The notes beneath the pieces were generated by a model. That model saw nothing but the letters and a program-made list of their open reading frames with translations. It made no database searches and was not told where the DNA came from. Below, piece by piece: positions 21,106-33,232 of a stretch of DNA of 64,000 bases. Numbering within the stretch: position 1 is the first letter of the stretch; each line of letters starts with the position of its first letter. Source of the stretch: Muscardinus avellanarius (Eukaryota; Chordata; Mammalia; Rodentia; Gliridae); the NCBI GenBank assembly GCA_963383645.1, contig OY726560.1:32673003-32737002 (forward strand), in the 5' to 3' direction. The position numbers were made by a program, and so were the translations under genes.

Positions 21106-23095
21106 AAGCTATAAGCTTTGCAAGCTGTGTGTTCATTAATAGGAAGACAACCTTTTCCTCCTCTCCTCTTTGCTGCTTTCTGCCAATCTAAGCTGCCATT
21201 GTAGCTGCTGGACCACTTGTGCTGTGTCTAGGTGTGAGGCACCAATCCTGTTCTCTTGCATTGCTCTCCTTCTCTTAATTTACATTTTTGCCAGAAATGG
21301 AGGAAGCTACTGTTTCCAAATAACCTGGACAGGTTGATGTATCTTCTGGTTCAAGGTCACTTTTCTTCCCTCTTCCTTTTTGAAAGAAGAAATAAGCGAA
21401 GAGAACAGTGTACTAACCAACATTTCAATCTTTAAAATTCTCAGTACCAATAAATATATTTTTACATTTTTCACTCATGTCTGACCTATATATGAAGTAA
21501 TGTTCTCATATTTTCATTTTTATGTCATTTATTATTCTCAGGCGACAGAATGTATATTTCTCTTATCCAGAGGGTTTGCGTTTTTGCTAAAATAAAGGTT
21601 CATCCTCTTTTATAAATGGATTAACAATCTACTTTGAGTTTTTTCGACTATGTGTGATGCGTAGTGTTCTTAATAATCAGTGCTAAACATTACAATTTAC
21701 TTTTTTTTAAAGTTGGTAGCATAATAGGGCCATTTAGTTACACCACAAGAAAGAAAAGCTCATAATGGACTTCATCTGTTTACCCTTACAACTTCCTGAG
21801 TCAAGTTTTGTGCACCGTGTAATGGTGATCCATTAGTGACGCGAGATCTTTGGGATCTTTCAAGTACCCTGTGTGGAGCAAGTATTTGAAGGGAGGTTAA
21901 TCTGGTGGTAAGTTGAAGCCTGTAACACCATGACTTATAAGTAGACTGGTTCAAGTTATGCTCGTTCCAGTTTGGAAATGTAACTGAGATGCATATCCTG
22001 TGAGATATAAGAATGACTTCACAGTGGGATTGGTTGGGCCTGAAAGAAATCATTCAGTGGGACACACTATTTCTCTCCCTGATAATATAAAATGCTCATC
22101 TTGATCCTTAAAAAATATTAACACAGAAGTATAATCATCAGTAGCAAAATACTTGCCACATTTTCAGGAATAATGAGGACCACGGAACGATTTCATGAGT
22201 GTCAGACGCACTTGATCAAACATAATCCTCCTTCAGGAGGCAAAAGGTAGTTGGTTGACAGAAAGGTAAAAAAGAGAACCATTTGGTAACAAGGGATGGG
22301 TTTTATTTTTTTTTTGTAATGAGTTTTAGTGGACTTCCTCAGAGTTCTTTCTGACTTCCTTTAATTGGCCTGAGTAGTGGTCCCTTCTCTGTATTCCAAT
22401 AGGAGCTTGAAACCACTTCTATCTCACTATTTACACTATTAATTTGTTTCTGTATATATCCTATATGAGTGGAGCATATTTAAGCCAGCAAATGAATGAC
22501 TAAAAGACTGTGGGTTCTACCCAAGTCAAATGCCATGGTAATTTCTGAACTTCACGGTAGTCACCATATGTTATCCTATCTGGCTTTGCACCTTTCTTGG
22601 ACATCTCCTAAGGAGTCAATGTCTTTGGCTTCCAAAGTCATCTGATGGAACCTCACAGTTGCCCCTGCTTATGATCATACAGGCACCTGACAGACAGACC
22701 AAAGACTAGCTACTGAAATTCTCAGGTTGCTAAATGTGCGAACATGCTGGCTTCCATGCAGCGGTGGGGACCCTAGTACCCTCCCAAACTCTAAGCTGTG
22801 CCTTGGTTCTATGAATAAACACTGCTTGGATCTCTCAACAGAGTGCATCCTCAGCCAGCTCACTGAGCTGCAGTTCCTCACCCTTCTAACTCCTGGAACT
22901 GAAACCTAGTCCCAGGGGCTGCCAGCTCTCTTATCTTCTTGTCTGTCCTGGGATTCTACCTTGCACAACTTCTCCCTCCATCCCTGATTACCATACAAAC
23001 GAATATAAAGATGCAAAAAGTGGAGAAGGGGTAATTTCCATCACAAACACTTGGATTCCAGCTAGCAGGATTCAGATAACCCTGGTAAATACATG
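21106..23095. other. Unassigned intronic block
   Basis: About 2 kb. No SINE, L1 or LTR recognised. Poly-T near 22307. Reading frames of 93 codons or fewer show no domain. Confidence 0.4.
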
Positions 23096-23205
23096 CTTGT
23101 ATTTCTTGCTAGATTCTGAATTCCATAAGGACAACCTTGCCTTTTTCTTTGCTCTCTGGCACTTAATACAGTGTTGAAGGAGTCAAAGTTAATTGGAAGA
23201 ATTAC
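23096..23205 (+). repeat. L2 LINE 3'-end fragment
   Basis: AGATTCTGAATTCCATAAGG, TTTGCTCTCTGGCACTTAAT and ACAGTGTTGAAGGAGTCAAA resemble the L2 terminal region. Confidence 0.45.
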
Positions 23206-25065
23206 TGCAGTGTCTGGCTTTGTCAGACTTAATAGTTTCCACCACTCATTTCAAGCTAGAATAACTCCCATTGGAACCCTCGCTTCTCATCCATTAAAGA
23301 ATATTAAATATGTAGATATTCTTGTTGCTTGAGTTCTATTTCAGTATTTCTTTTGGTGGAAAAACTGTTTGGCATATGGTTATTTTTCTCCAGTCGTCAT
23401 TGTTCTTGGGAACACTAATAAATGTTGTTTTGCAGGTACTTTGCAGTGTAAGAGTTTTGTGGTAAGTAATGCTTCCTGAGCCTCCAGATCTGTGGCAGAT
23501 TAAAATGATGATTCTTGTGGACTGTTTTTTCTTTCTGTCTTGGGTGTGGTATATATGAGTATAGGCCATCTTGACTACTGATTTTGTATGGCTATAGAAA
23601 TTTATAAAAAAACCCACTATTTTTAATATCTCCATGGTGTTTGATAACAGTCACTTATATGTTAAATGATAGCAATAAATGGCACCTTATGTATCCTCAC
23701 AGTAATCCTTAGAAACTTTAGCTGTGAAAGGTCGGAAAAGAAATATTATGGGTCCTTTCCTGGTTATATCTTGGTAAACATTTCTGCAACCTACCGCCAT
23801 AGTTTGAAAGCAGCTATAGACAATTCATAAAGGAATAAACATGGCAAGGGCTATATTTTTTTGACCCCCTACTTCAGAGGATCTACTTTTCTTTTTTTTT
23901 TAGGAAAAAAGGGGGAGTCACATGTTGAGACTTACCCCAAATTGCCTTGTTCTGGTGAGTGTCATCATCAGAATTTGAACAGACTCCACTGTGTTATGAT
24001 TCAAAGAAATATATATGTATATATAATGTAATATATAAATGTTATATATATGTAGTGTGTATATCAGTAGTAAGATATTTGCATTTTCTCAGTTATGTGT
24101 GTCTACTACATGTGAAATACTATACCATGTACTATAGAGTCAATACATGTCATTATAGGATCCTACAGTTTAAAGGGTGAGATAGTCAATACATAGCATT
24201 TCTCTTACCTGTCCGTGTTATAAATGATGACAAAGTCTTGGGATTTTTTCAGAAGACAAATTAAATATCCTGTTACTAGTAAAAGCTGATGATTGCAAAA
24301 ATGAGTTTCCTAATCCAAATCTAGGATTCAGGCAGGCTGATATAGCCAGAAAGAGAGTGGATGAAGGAGATGTCATGTGGAGGACCACTTCTACAACACT
24401 TCAGGGATGGCAGACATGTTCTAAAAACTGGACAATGGAGGAAGGTGCTGGTCTGTAAACAGGTCATTGTCCCAAATTCCACACACAGAAATCTCTTTTC
24501 TTAGAGCAGAATTAGTGAGATGGAGAGATTAGGAAGAACTGAACAGATGTCTCCATGAGAAACACCAGGAGGGGGAGTAAGTGTCCTCCCTCCTTCTGTC
24601 CAAGACGCACAGGGGGAACTTAGTTGTTTTGGAATTTACAATGAAGAGAAATTTCTTTCAGGATTAGAGAAAAGGGAATGTTTGATGGAGAAGGTGGCAT
24701 TTGGACATGTTCTCGAATACTCTTCATTTGAACATGAGAGATTATGGGTATGTGAGATTCAGCCAGAGAAAGTTAATATCAGAAGCAAAGGAGCATTTGG
24801 GGGGATAAGGAGGTCATTTGCTAGTTCACAGAGCAAGTCTGATAAAATGGTTTCCTTTTCTGCGACTCTCTGGGTTTAGCGTTTGAATATCTTGCATTCT
24901 GGCAGCCTCAGTTGTAGGCAAAAATTGGTATTTTGAGTGTCAGGCTAGGAGTTTGAAACTCCCTTTAATGGGTGATTGTATATTTTTTGGTGGATAGTTA
25001 TTTCCCCAGGTAAACTAAGATGTTGGAGATGATAGGTGAGAAGGCAAAGGCTATCAATAGACATT
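23206..25065. other. Unassigned intronic block with an AT/GT-rich patch
   Basis: An imperfect (AT/TG) low-complexity patch lies at 24008-24065. The rest is unassigned; AAGGTGGCATTTGGACATGT near 24690 is only weakly L2-like. Confidence 0.4.
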
Positions 25066-25137
25066 AGAAACCAATAAATTTTTTGAAACCAATACATTTT
25101 TTGAAACCAATAATTGTTTGAAACCAATAAATTTTTG
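25062..25137. repeat. Minisatellite, about four units of 18-20 bp
   Basis: The unit TTTTTTGAAACCAATAMA is repeated four times with small length changes. On the minus strand it gives a short periodic peptide rich in Tyr-Trp-Phe, a composition effect. Confidence 0.9.
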
Positions 25138-25369
25138 AGGGTAAACTAAGTATTAGGGCATATAAATATGTGGAAAAGAGCTTACAGACTGAATATAAGT
25201 CTAGATGAGAACATCATAAGAAATAAAACATCAATAGGGATTCTGTTTTCGAAAAGGATGGGATCCTACATGAAACAAATATTCTTTTGTATTTTTCCTA
25301 CTAAGAGCAATGCAAAAGGGTTATTTAGAATTCAATCTCAAACTACATATCTATATCTATATCTGACAT

Positions 25370-25407
25370 GTTTACATTAATGGATAATGTTTACATTAAT
25401 GGATAAT
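25370..25407. repeat. Perfect 19-bp tandem duplication
   Basis: GTTTACATTAATGGATAAT occurs at 25370-25388 and again at 25389-25407 with no mismatch, suggesting a recent event. Confidence 0.97.
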
Positions 25408-25984
25408 TTGGAATGATGAATTTTTAAAAGACATAAGCCCCCTAATCTTGTATTTTCTCAAATAAAATGCCTCTGTAATAGAGGGTACACTTTTCATCAA
25501 TACTTGAAATTGAGTAACATGACTATATCGAAAGTTCTACCTGCATTTACTAGATTAGCCAAATTGGCCATCTTTTTGGCAAAAGCATGGGATGACTTGT
25601 GTCGTGATTTATTGTTTGCAGTGAACCAGTAAATAGGATGAATCAGATGCTTATCTGTTTCAGCTCCTAGACTTTCATTCAATAACTTAGTGAGTTAGGC
25701 AGCTGGATAAATTTCTCTACTGAGAAACCTAAGAGGAAACTATAATATGTGGGTGTGTTTTTATTTTTTTGAGTAATGAGTCTTACTATTTAAGAAATAT
25801 CACAAGTTAATTGCATGATTTACTCAAATTCTGGAAAATAAAGAAGTTAGTAGATATCTGGTTACTTTAAGAACAGTTTTATAAAACAATTTTATATTAA
25901 TTCATATATTTTCTTATAGGTAATTATATTAGTTTGAAATGAATCAGCTGGTAACTGCTTCTCATGCCTAACATCATGGGTTAT
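25408..25984. other. Unassigned AT-rich intronic sequence
   Basis: No repeat family or coding signal recognised. Confidence 0.4.
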
Positions 25985-26053
25985 ATTGTTTAATATTTTA
26001 TTGCAAAATAATTTCAAACTTGAAGGTTTCATTTTGTACAAAGAATTCTTGTA

Positions 26054-26238
26054 GACGGGCGGTGGTGCATGCTTGTAATCCCCACGCTTGGGAGGCGGAG
26101 ACAGGAGGATCGCGCTGGTTTGGAGCCAGCCTCGCTGGCTTAAGAGACCCTGTTTCCAAATAAAAATATAAAAATAGGTCTGGGAGTGTAGCTCGGAGGT
26201 AGAAGGGCTTCCAGGAACCCCAGTACCGAAAAAAAAAA
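26054..26238 (+). repeat. Young-type B1-dID SINE inside L1
   Basis: It reads ACGGGCGGTGGTGCATGC, GGAGGCGGAGACAGGAGGAT, CCAGCCTCGCTGGCTTAAGA, then GGTCTGGGAGTGTAGCTCGG and CTTCCAGGAACCCCAGTACC plus A tail. AATTCTTGTA flanks it at 26044-26053 and 26239-26248. It is the only sense-oriented member of its subfamily here. Confidence 0.95.
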
Positions 26239-26930
26239 AATTCTTGTATACTTTTTATTCAGATGCAGTTAATATTTTAGCACAGCTCACACTTGCTATA
26301 TAATATTACCTATTTACCAATATTTCCTGGAATTTTATAAGTTGATGATATGATAGCATGTTTATTAAAAACAAAACCCTTCTCATGTATATCTTCAGTG
26401 CACTTATTAAAATAAGGAAACTAAATCTTGTATAATAATGTTATCTAGTTCACGTAACTTTGCTAATTTTCCCAATCATGTTTATTTGTAATAAAAAATA
26501 TCCCAACAACTTCTGTTTCAGAGCCAACCCAGGATCATATATTGCATTTAGTTGCCATATTTCCTTATTCTCCATTAATCTGGACCAATTCTTGACCCAT
26601 CCTTTGACTTTCATGACCTTGATATTTAAAGAACGCTGGCCTGTTTCTGACTGAGTAGTTCAGGTTTGTCTGTTGTTTTTCCACAATTAGATTGAAGTTC
26701 TGCATTTTTGCCAAGGATATGACACGGTGATGCATTCTTTTTAGTGCATGGTGCTGATTTGTTCCATTTCTGGTGATACTAACTTTGATCACTACATTGA
26801 AGCTTCTTGTCTGTAAAGCTCATAGATTTCCCTTTGATCATAGTAAGTATCTTACAGGAGATATGTTGATACTATATAAAATCTTGTTCATCACTGTATG
26901 TTTATTAATGGTTAAACTAGCACCTAAAAC

Positions 26931-26969
26931 AACTATAGTGACCAACTATAATGACCAACTGTGGTGACC
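26931..26969. repeat. Three tandem 13-bp units
   Basis: AACTATAGTGACC, AACTATAATGACC and AACTGTGGTGACC in a row, within the L1 fragment. One or two substitutions separate neighbours more than expected for a recent event. Confidence 0.9.
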
Positions 26970-27960
26970 TTCTAACTTTTTACTCAATCTACATTCATTA
27001 GTTGGAATTATACTGTAAGGAAAAACTTTCTCTTTCTGATTTATTTATTCATTTATTTCTTTATAGCAGTATTGATTCATGGTTTATGGATTATAATTTT
27101 TTAACTGTCATTAGTTTTGTTGCTCAGGTTATCCTGGATTGGACACCAGATTCTGGGAGCTTTTTAAACTTTGGCTTTTTTTTTTTTTTTTTGACATGTC
27201 CCCAGCATTCTTTGAACACTTATTTGCATTGTGGCACGAGATGTGTCAGACGTTCCTTGACCCAACCTTTAAGTCAGCATTTCTCCAAGGGGTTCCTTTG
27301 GATGAGAAGGGCATATAGAAAACAAAACCTGGCTGTTAGGAATGCTTATTGCTACTGGACTTTCTTGGTGCTAGAAGGCAATGGAGCTAGGAAGTGTGTG
27401 TATGTAAGTACGTGTGTACTTACATTTGCTTCTGTTTTGTTCAGTTTTGGGCTTCTTCCTAATCCTTATTTTTTTGTTCATTAAGTCAAATATTAACATG
27501 ATTCTCAAAGTTAGAACCATACAAGAAAACTTGGTCATATTTCCCATATCCCATTCTTTCTCTCCAGTTCACATTCTCCTGTCTTGTCCACTTGCATACC
27601 ATAGGTAATCAGTCCGTATATTCCCTGGTTTATTCTTGTGTATCCTTTTTCACAAGTGAGCAGATGTGTATATGTTGTTTACCTCTTTGTTTTGATATCA
27701 AAGATATTGTTCATTAGATACTCTTTTGTACTTTGTGTAAAAAAATCAGCAATCTATCTTGGAAAAAAATTCATGTAAGTTTAGGAATCTTCCTCATTCC
27801 TTTTTTAACGGCTATATCATACTCAGTTTCATGAATGTACCATAAGTTATCTAATTGCTTTCCTATTTATGAACATTAAATAATTTTGCGGCAAAGAAAA
27901 GCCTTGTTGCAAACGTATTTCTAGGTCAATGTAATTCTCATTTTATTCTCATTTTATTGA

Positions 27961-29160
27961 AGCAACTGAGCCCAATTCTTTTCAAGTTGTCTTTGGGGAG
28001 AATTTTGGAGTTATGTAGTTTTTCTTCCTTTGGAATTATCCTCAATGTATAAAAAATGGTTAACCTTTACTTTACTTTTATTTTATTTTAATTTCACTTA
28101 ACTTTTACTTTTAAAAACAGAAACACACCATCGTGGGACAACACACCATGAAATTTCAGTAATTTAATTCATGTTTAATGTGTGGTCAAAGAACCCTTTT
28201 GCTTCCTGGCTTTTTATTATCTTAGGTAATCTGAGTAGCTCCTAACGAGAGGTTCTAAAAGAATTTGGGCCGCTGGTTTTATAGCTGTAATTGAGACACA
28301 GCTCTGCATAACTCCTTCCATCTACTACTTCTTCCTCCCTGTGTAGGACACAGGTCTTGAAGACCATAGCTGGGCATGTGCTTTCCAAATTAACAGTAGT
28401 TCTTATATTGTCAGTAGATTTAGAGAAAATAAGTTTTCTAAACGCTCAGTTACATAATATCTATTACCTGTAATCATGTCAGGATGTCCTATTAAGTAGA
28501 ACCATGTATGTCCTGGCTTTACAAATAAAGAGGTCGGTGGGGCCACTGTGCAAGACCTTCGGTGTTAGCACTTTTTAGTCCAACTGCCACCACCTATGAG
28601 GAAGCCGGTCTTAAATTTTGAGTACATCCTTTCTCTTAAGTGTTCACATTCTGCTGGTTTTCTTAACTTTTACATCTCAAATCGAAGCGTATCGTTTTAG
28701 TTCAGATGCCATGTGTTGTGTTTTATCTGATCCTCATGCACTTGAACTCGGGTTTCCCCGACAAAGACCCTGTTGTTTCTGGGCTGATTGACTTTAACCA
28801 GAAGCTGGGGCTTTCTAAGCTCCACTTTCACGGGGATTTGGGGGGTACAGGGTGGGGGAGCAAAGTGCCTTGATCCTCTGGGATGCTTAAACGCCATGAC
28901 GTTTTTCTCAATTCTGAATTTTCTGTGTTTGACTAAGAGTGATATAATTTTATTCCCCTGCAGTAACAATGAAAAGGAACTGTTCTATTTTTGAAGAGTA
29001 AATTAATGAGCAGTAATAGGCATGCTCAGGGAGATCGTATGAAAATGTGATTGTTGACTCAATCTGCTTCCCTTCTTCTCTCTGCCTTTCTGTCTTCCCA
29101 TTCTTGCTTTGGTTATACTTGTGATATACAAATATATCCTTATTGTGTAGAAAAAAAAGA
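27961..29160. other. Single-copy intronic block
   Basis: No repeat recognised after the L1 end, apart from a (TTTTA)-rich patch at 28070-28110. The part at 28500-28970 has several CpGs and mixed composition and is a candidate for conservation. The 90-codon minus-strand frame at 28697-28969 has no recognised relative. Confidence 0.45.
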
Positions 29161-29162
29161 AA

Positions 29163-29372
29163 GCTGGGCTGGTTACACACATTTGTATTACCAGTACTTG
29201 GGAGGCTGAGATGGGAGGATTGTGGGTTCAAAGTCAGACTCAGCTACCTAATGAGGCCACCTGCAACTTAGTGAGACCCTGTTTCCAAATAAAAGAATAA
29301 GAAAAGTCTGGTGGTAGATTTCAAAGGTAAAATGCCCTGAGTTCCATCCCTAGTACCACACCAAAAGAAAAG
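29163..29372 (+). repeat. B1-dID SINE
   Basis: GCTGGGCTGGTTACACACAT, GGAGGCTGAGATGGGAGGAT, linker CAAATAAAAGAATAAG, and a decayed ID half (GGTGGTAGATTTCAAAGG) ending CCCTAGTACCACACC. Confidence 0.9.
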
Positions 29373-29429
29373 TAAGATCTATGTCTCTTATGACTCTTTT
29401 AGTCCCCTTCTCTGGATGTAATTACTGTC

Positions 29430-29595
29430 ATTTAAAACTTTTGCCATATATATTGGAGGCATATACAACCTGTAATGATGTTTGGATATATGTATCTGTT
29501 CATAAAGGTGGTGAAATCACTGTAGTCAAATTTATATTTTCATCACCTTCTATAATTATATATGTGTTTAGAACAATCAATCAATTTCTGATTTT
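29430..29595 (-). mobile_element. L1 3'-UTR fragment
   Basis: GGAGGCATATACAACCTGTA, ATGTTTGGATATATGTATCT, TGGTGAAATCACTGTAGTCA and TTTTCATCACCTTCTATAAT match the reverse of a known old L1 3'-UTR segment in order and spacing. Confidence 0.6.
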
Positions 29596-29857
29596 CTGTG
29601 TGTCATTTACTCTCTTTTCCCATATAAATTCTAATGTATGTTTGGGGTTTAGAAATGAAGGGGAAGTATTTTCTTCTCCCAAAAGGTGGGGGACATCAAG
29701 AAAATTTCCTAAATTCTGGTGGTGGTAACAGGAAGGGGAGAATTGTCTTTCATTTTCAGAAATCTCCTTAGGCAGGACTGCCACTCTTGCTGTGTTATCT
29801 GAGGAAGAAGTGTATGAGATAGGGATGCTGCAGAGAAAGTACTAAAAGTGGAGTCTG

Positions 29858-30052
29858 AGCCGGGTGTACAAGCTTGTAATCCCAGCATTTGGGAGGCTGG
29901 GTCAGGAGGATCAGAGTTCGTGGACAACCTCAGCTACTTAGTGAGGGCCTTTTCAACTTAGACCCTGTTTCAAAATAAAGAATATAAAATAGGGCTGGGG
30001 CTTGGAGGTAGAATGCCCCTGGGTCCCACCCCCAATACCACATTAAAAAAAA
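29858..30052 (+). repeat. B1-dID SINE with target-site duplication
   Basis: AGCCGGGTGTACAAGCTTGT ... GGGCTGGGGCTTGGAGGTAG; TGGAGTCTG at 29849-29857 and 30053-30061. The box A region of the ID half has lost about 8 bp (TGTAGCTC missing). Confidence 0.92.
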
Positions 30053-30061
30053 TGGAGTCTG

Positions 30062-30990
30062 CCTGTTTGACCAGAGGGTAGATGAGATTGGGGGTTATGG
30101 TCTTGACATAACCTCCATAGCCAGTGAAGTGGCTAACTTAAGCACAGATCAGAAGGATATAGTGGGAATATAGTTCACTGGATATATATGGAGGATGTGG
30201 CAAGATTTTTGCTAATGGGCTGTCAAAGCATAGAGAGATGGGCTTAGAATGTAGTTCTCTGCCCCAGAGTTCCTTTCAGTGACAAAGATGGATAAAGCCA
30301 TTCCTTTTCCTTCCTGAGCCCAGTAAATGGGAGCTCATTAAGACCAACCAAGGAGAGAGTGGAAACCTTATCCTATAAGCAGAGGACGTGGTCTTTTCTC
30401 CTTTGTGGCATACAGGGGGATTTAACACATCCTTCTAACCCGTATACTCTAAGCTCTTGAGGTTTAGACATTTTCTACCCATGTTACAGGGAGGGGATTA
30501 GAGGTTTATGTTTAACTTGAAGTGATAGTTTAAACTGACAAGGAATGGGCATTAAATATGAAAGAACTGTAATAAATTTCTACTTGCTTTCATTCACGGA
30601 ATATGCTTTCTGTACCTGAGACACTGACACCCAACTGCAACGTGGTGATTTGGGGTAGAGGAAGTGGAAGACATTAAGAAAAAAATTAGTTTATGTGTAC
30701 ATTCCAGCAACTCCAACTGTTTAGTAAATTTGTTAATGGTTCTTTTTAGCAGAGGTATAAATAATTTGCTTTTCAGATTTCTGATATAGTATTATCTTAA
30801 GATTATTTAAAATGATTGAGACCAAGATCTAGGGATTTTTGGGGTATTATTAAGGTTGCACCAAAATTTTCATGTCATGCATGCATATGTTGTGAAACTA
30901 GACTGACTGTATATCCCTAAAAACTGGGGGTCTTATTTTCTAAGGAGCCAAGTGAAAGAGTATGCTGTAAAACTTAATTGAAAGTCACTT
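30062..30990. other. Unassigned intronic sequence
   Basis: No repeat or coding signal recognised. Confidence 0.4.
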
Positions 30991-30999
30991 CATTTTATC

Positions 31000-31262
31000 A
31001 ATATATATTCTTGCATACTAGATGGTGCCAATACTAGAAGCCAAGAACTGAGGTGTGCTCTAGGCACATCATAATGTGTAGAAGATGATACCTGCGATCA
31101 GGAAACTACTCTGTAGTGGGGGGAACACATGGGTGGCTGTATAATTTCAACATAATGTGACCAATGTGGTAATAGAAGTCCCGTATACCCTAGAGGGATA
31201 CTGCAGTGGTCTTTAGCCCTTCAAAGTGGTAAACGTTTCAGAGAAGGCTTCCTGGACAAGAG
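31000..31262 (-). repeat. L2 LINE fragment
   Basis: In reverse orientation: GAGGTGTGCTCTAGGCACAT, CTACTCTGTAGTGGGGGGAA, TATAATTTCAACATAATGTG and CAGAGAAGGCTTCCTGGACA follow the reverse complement of the L2 3' half. Confidence 0.6.
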
Positions 31263-31335
31263 TCAGTCAGTCCATCCACCTGTTCTTTCTCCCTTTGTTC
31301 CTTCCTTCTTGAATTCCCTTCCTCCCTTCCTCCCT

Positions 31336-31507
31336 GAGAATTGAACCCAGGGACATTCAACCATGGAGATATACCCCCAGCCCTTTTGATTTTTTATTTT
31401 GAGACATGGTCTTACTAAGTTACCACATCCTGGATTTGAATGTGCAATCCCCCTTTCTTAACCTCTCAAATACTAAGATTACAGGTATGTGCCACTGTGA
31501 CTGACTC
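31336..31507 (-). repeat. B1-dID SINE
   Basis: AGAATTGAACCCAGGGACAT, linker TTTTTTATTTTGAGACATGG, B1 end GGTATGTGCCACTGTGACTG. It is preceded by a pyrimidine-rich (CCTTCCTC)n tract. Only 36 bp separates it from an inverted copy. Confidence 0.88.
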
Positions 31508-31543
31508 CATGTTCCTTTTTAGGTTAGAAAATAGTACATCACT

Positions 31544-31743
31544 GGACATAGTGGAGGATGCTTGTAATTCCAGTACCTGGGAGGTTGAGACAGGAGGATT
31601 GCAGGTTCGAGGCCAGCCTCAGCTACTTAGCCCGCCAAAACTTAGTGAGACCCTGTTTCAAAATAAAAAAAATAGAGCTGAGGATGTAGCTTGGAGGTAG
31701 AATGCTCCTGGCTTCAATCCCTAGTAATGCAAAAAAAAAAAAT
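31544..31743 (+). repeat. B1-dID SINE with 12-bp target-site duplication
   Basis: GGACATAGTGGAGGATGCTT ... GAGCTGAGGATGTAGCTTGG, A tail of 12. TAGTACATCACT occurs at 31532-31543 and 31744-31755. Confidence 0.95.
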
Positions 31744-31755
31744 TAGTACATCACT

Positions 31756-32244
31756 TTTGCTCCATCATTATTTCCTTCTTGTGTGAGTATAGCACATAAT
31801 CATAAATGTTGAATGGGTAAATGAGTGAAGTGAATCTGGTGTAAGTATCAAAAATGAATGGTAACTAAACTGAAAGAACACTGAAAGTGAAGCTATTTTG
31901 GAGAGGGATGGTGAAGGGCAGAAGCAGATATTCAGGAGTTTATTACTAGTATTTTACATAGAGATCAAACATAATTCAGAGATGAGACTGAACTTTGTTT
32001 TATATGTGGTATAGAGCATAATACATTTTCAAATGGGGCCAGTGATAGAATTTGTATTTAATGTTAGTGGAGAATATACAAGATGGATATGGGAGTCGGA
32101 AGCAAGAAAGTGGTCAGGGTGATGGAGAAGTCCAAGTTTTGAGATGAGGATATGTTGATAGATTCTTTAAGTTTTTCTCTATGATACCATATCATCAGTA
32201 CAAGTATAATTAGATTTCCTCCTTTTTCTATTTCTTTTTCTTTT
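31756..32244. other. Unassigned intronic sequence
   Basis: No family recognised. Confidence 0.4.
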
Positions 32245-32452
32245 CTTTTTGCAATCCTGGGGATTGAACCCAGAGGCATTCTACCTCCAAGTTATAACCT
32301 CGGCCCTATTTTATTTTATTTTTTTGTTCTTTGGAGCAGGTCTTGTTGGGTTGTTGAAAATCTCGCTAAGTTGCTGAGGTTGGTCTTGAACCTGTGATCT
32401 TCTTGTCACAGCCTCCCAAGTACTGGAATTACAGCTCTGCACCACCATGCCA
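32245..32452 (-). repeat. B1-dID SINE
   Basis: CCTGGGGATTGAACCCAGAG ... GCACCACCATGCCAATG. The B1 end is truncated or mutated at the usual CCCGGC. Confidence 0.9.
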
Positions 32453-32494
32453 ATGTGCATGCTCTTTATTACTTTCTCTTTCCTAATTGCTCTT

Positions 32495-32880
32495 GCAGCA
32501 ATCCAACTTTAAGTACATATCCAAAGGAAACCAAATCATCATATCAAAGAGATGGCTGCACACTTACGTTTATTGCAGTACTATTCACAACAAACAAGAC
32601 AGTGAATCAACCAAGGTGTCTACTGACTGATGAAAGGATAAACAATGTGCTATATATAAAAATAGAATATTAACCAGCAGTAAAAAGAATGAAGTTCTGT
32701 CATTTGTGGCAAGGTAAATGGAACTGGAGAACAGCATGTTAAGCAAGCCAGGCACACAGAAGACAAGCAGCACATATTCTTATTTGTGGAGGCTAAAAAA
32801 ATTCCCTCATAGAAAAAGATAGTATCAAATTATTCTTCTGTACTCCATAAATAGGTATAACTATTTTGTTGATTAAAAAT
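32495..32880 (+). mobile_element. L1 3'-terminal fragment, sense
   Basis: ACATATCCAAAGGAAACCAA, TTTATTGCAGTACTATTCAC, GTCTACTGACTGATGAAAGG, TTCTGTCATTTGTGGCAAGG and AAGCCAGGCACACAGAAGAC follow the well-known L1M terminal segment in order. Several stops and indels; not functional. Confidence 0.85.
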
Positions 32881-32883
32881 GAA

Positions 32884-33232
32884 GAAGCTGGGAGTGGTGG
32901 TACATGCCTATAATCCCAGTACTTGAGAGACTGAAATTGTAGGCTTGAGACCAGCTCCAACAGCTTTGTGAGATCTTGTTTCATAATAAAAGGAGTGGGG
33001 TTGTAATCCCAGCACTTGGGAGACTGAGACTGGAGGATTGTGGTTCATGGACAGCTTCAGCTACTTAGGCCCTCTGCAGTTCAGTGAGACCCTGTTTCCA
33101 AATAAAGAATAAAATAAAATAGGGCTGGGGTGTAGCTTGGAGGTAGAATGCCCTTGGGTTCCATCCCCAGTACAGCCAAAAAAAAAAAAAAAGGGACTGG
33201 GGATGCAACTCAGTGATCAATCCCTGGTAACA
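32884..33232 (+). repeat. Nested B1-dID pair: outer SINE split by an inner SINE
   Basis: The outer B1 half is 32884-32990 (AAGCTGGGAGTGGTGGTACA ... AATAAAAGGAGTGGGG). The inner dimer is about 33000-33192, lacking its first bases and ending GTACAGCC plus 15 A. The outer ID half resumes at 33193 (GGGACTGGGGATGCAACTCA). AAAAGGAGTGGGG and AAAAGGGACTGGGG at the two edges look like the duplicated target. Confidence 0.85.

Larger units (their letters stand above)
25985..27960 (-). mobile_element. Old L1 (L1M-type) fragment, about 1.8 kb without its SINE
   Basis: Read in reverse, the order of segments follows the 3' half of L1M elements: ATATTGCATTTAGTTGCCAT, TTTCATGACCTTGATATTTA, ACACGGTGATGCATTC, CTTTGATCACTACATTGAAG, TTAGTTGGAATTATACTGTA, TTTGTTGCTCAGGTTATCCT, TTGACATGTCCCCAGCATTC, and the AACGGCTATATCATACTCAG region. 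It is strongly decayed. The 160-codon frame on the opposite strand (27002-27484) is chance. A young SINE sits inside at 26054-26238. Confidence 0.8.

Noticed and set aside
27002..27484. Longest open frame in the window (160 codons, + strand)
   Set aside because: It is antisense to an old L1 fragment, includes a poly-T run, and has no domain or conserved relative that I recognise.
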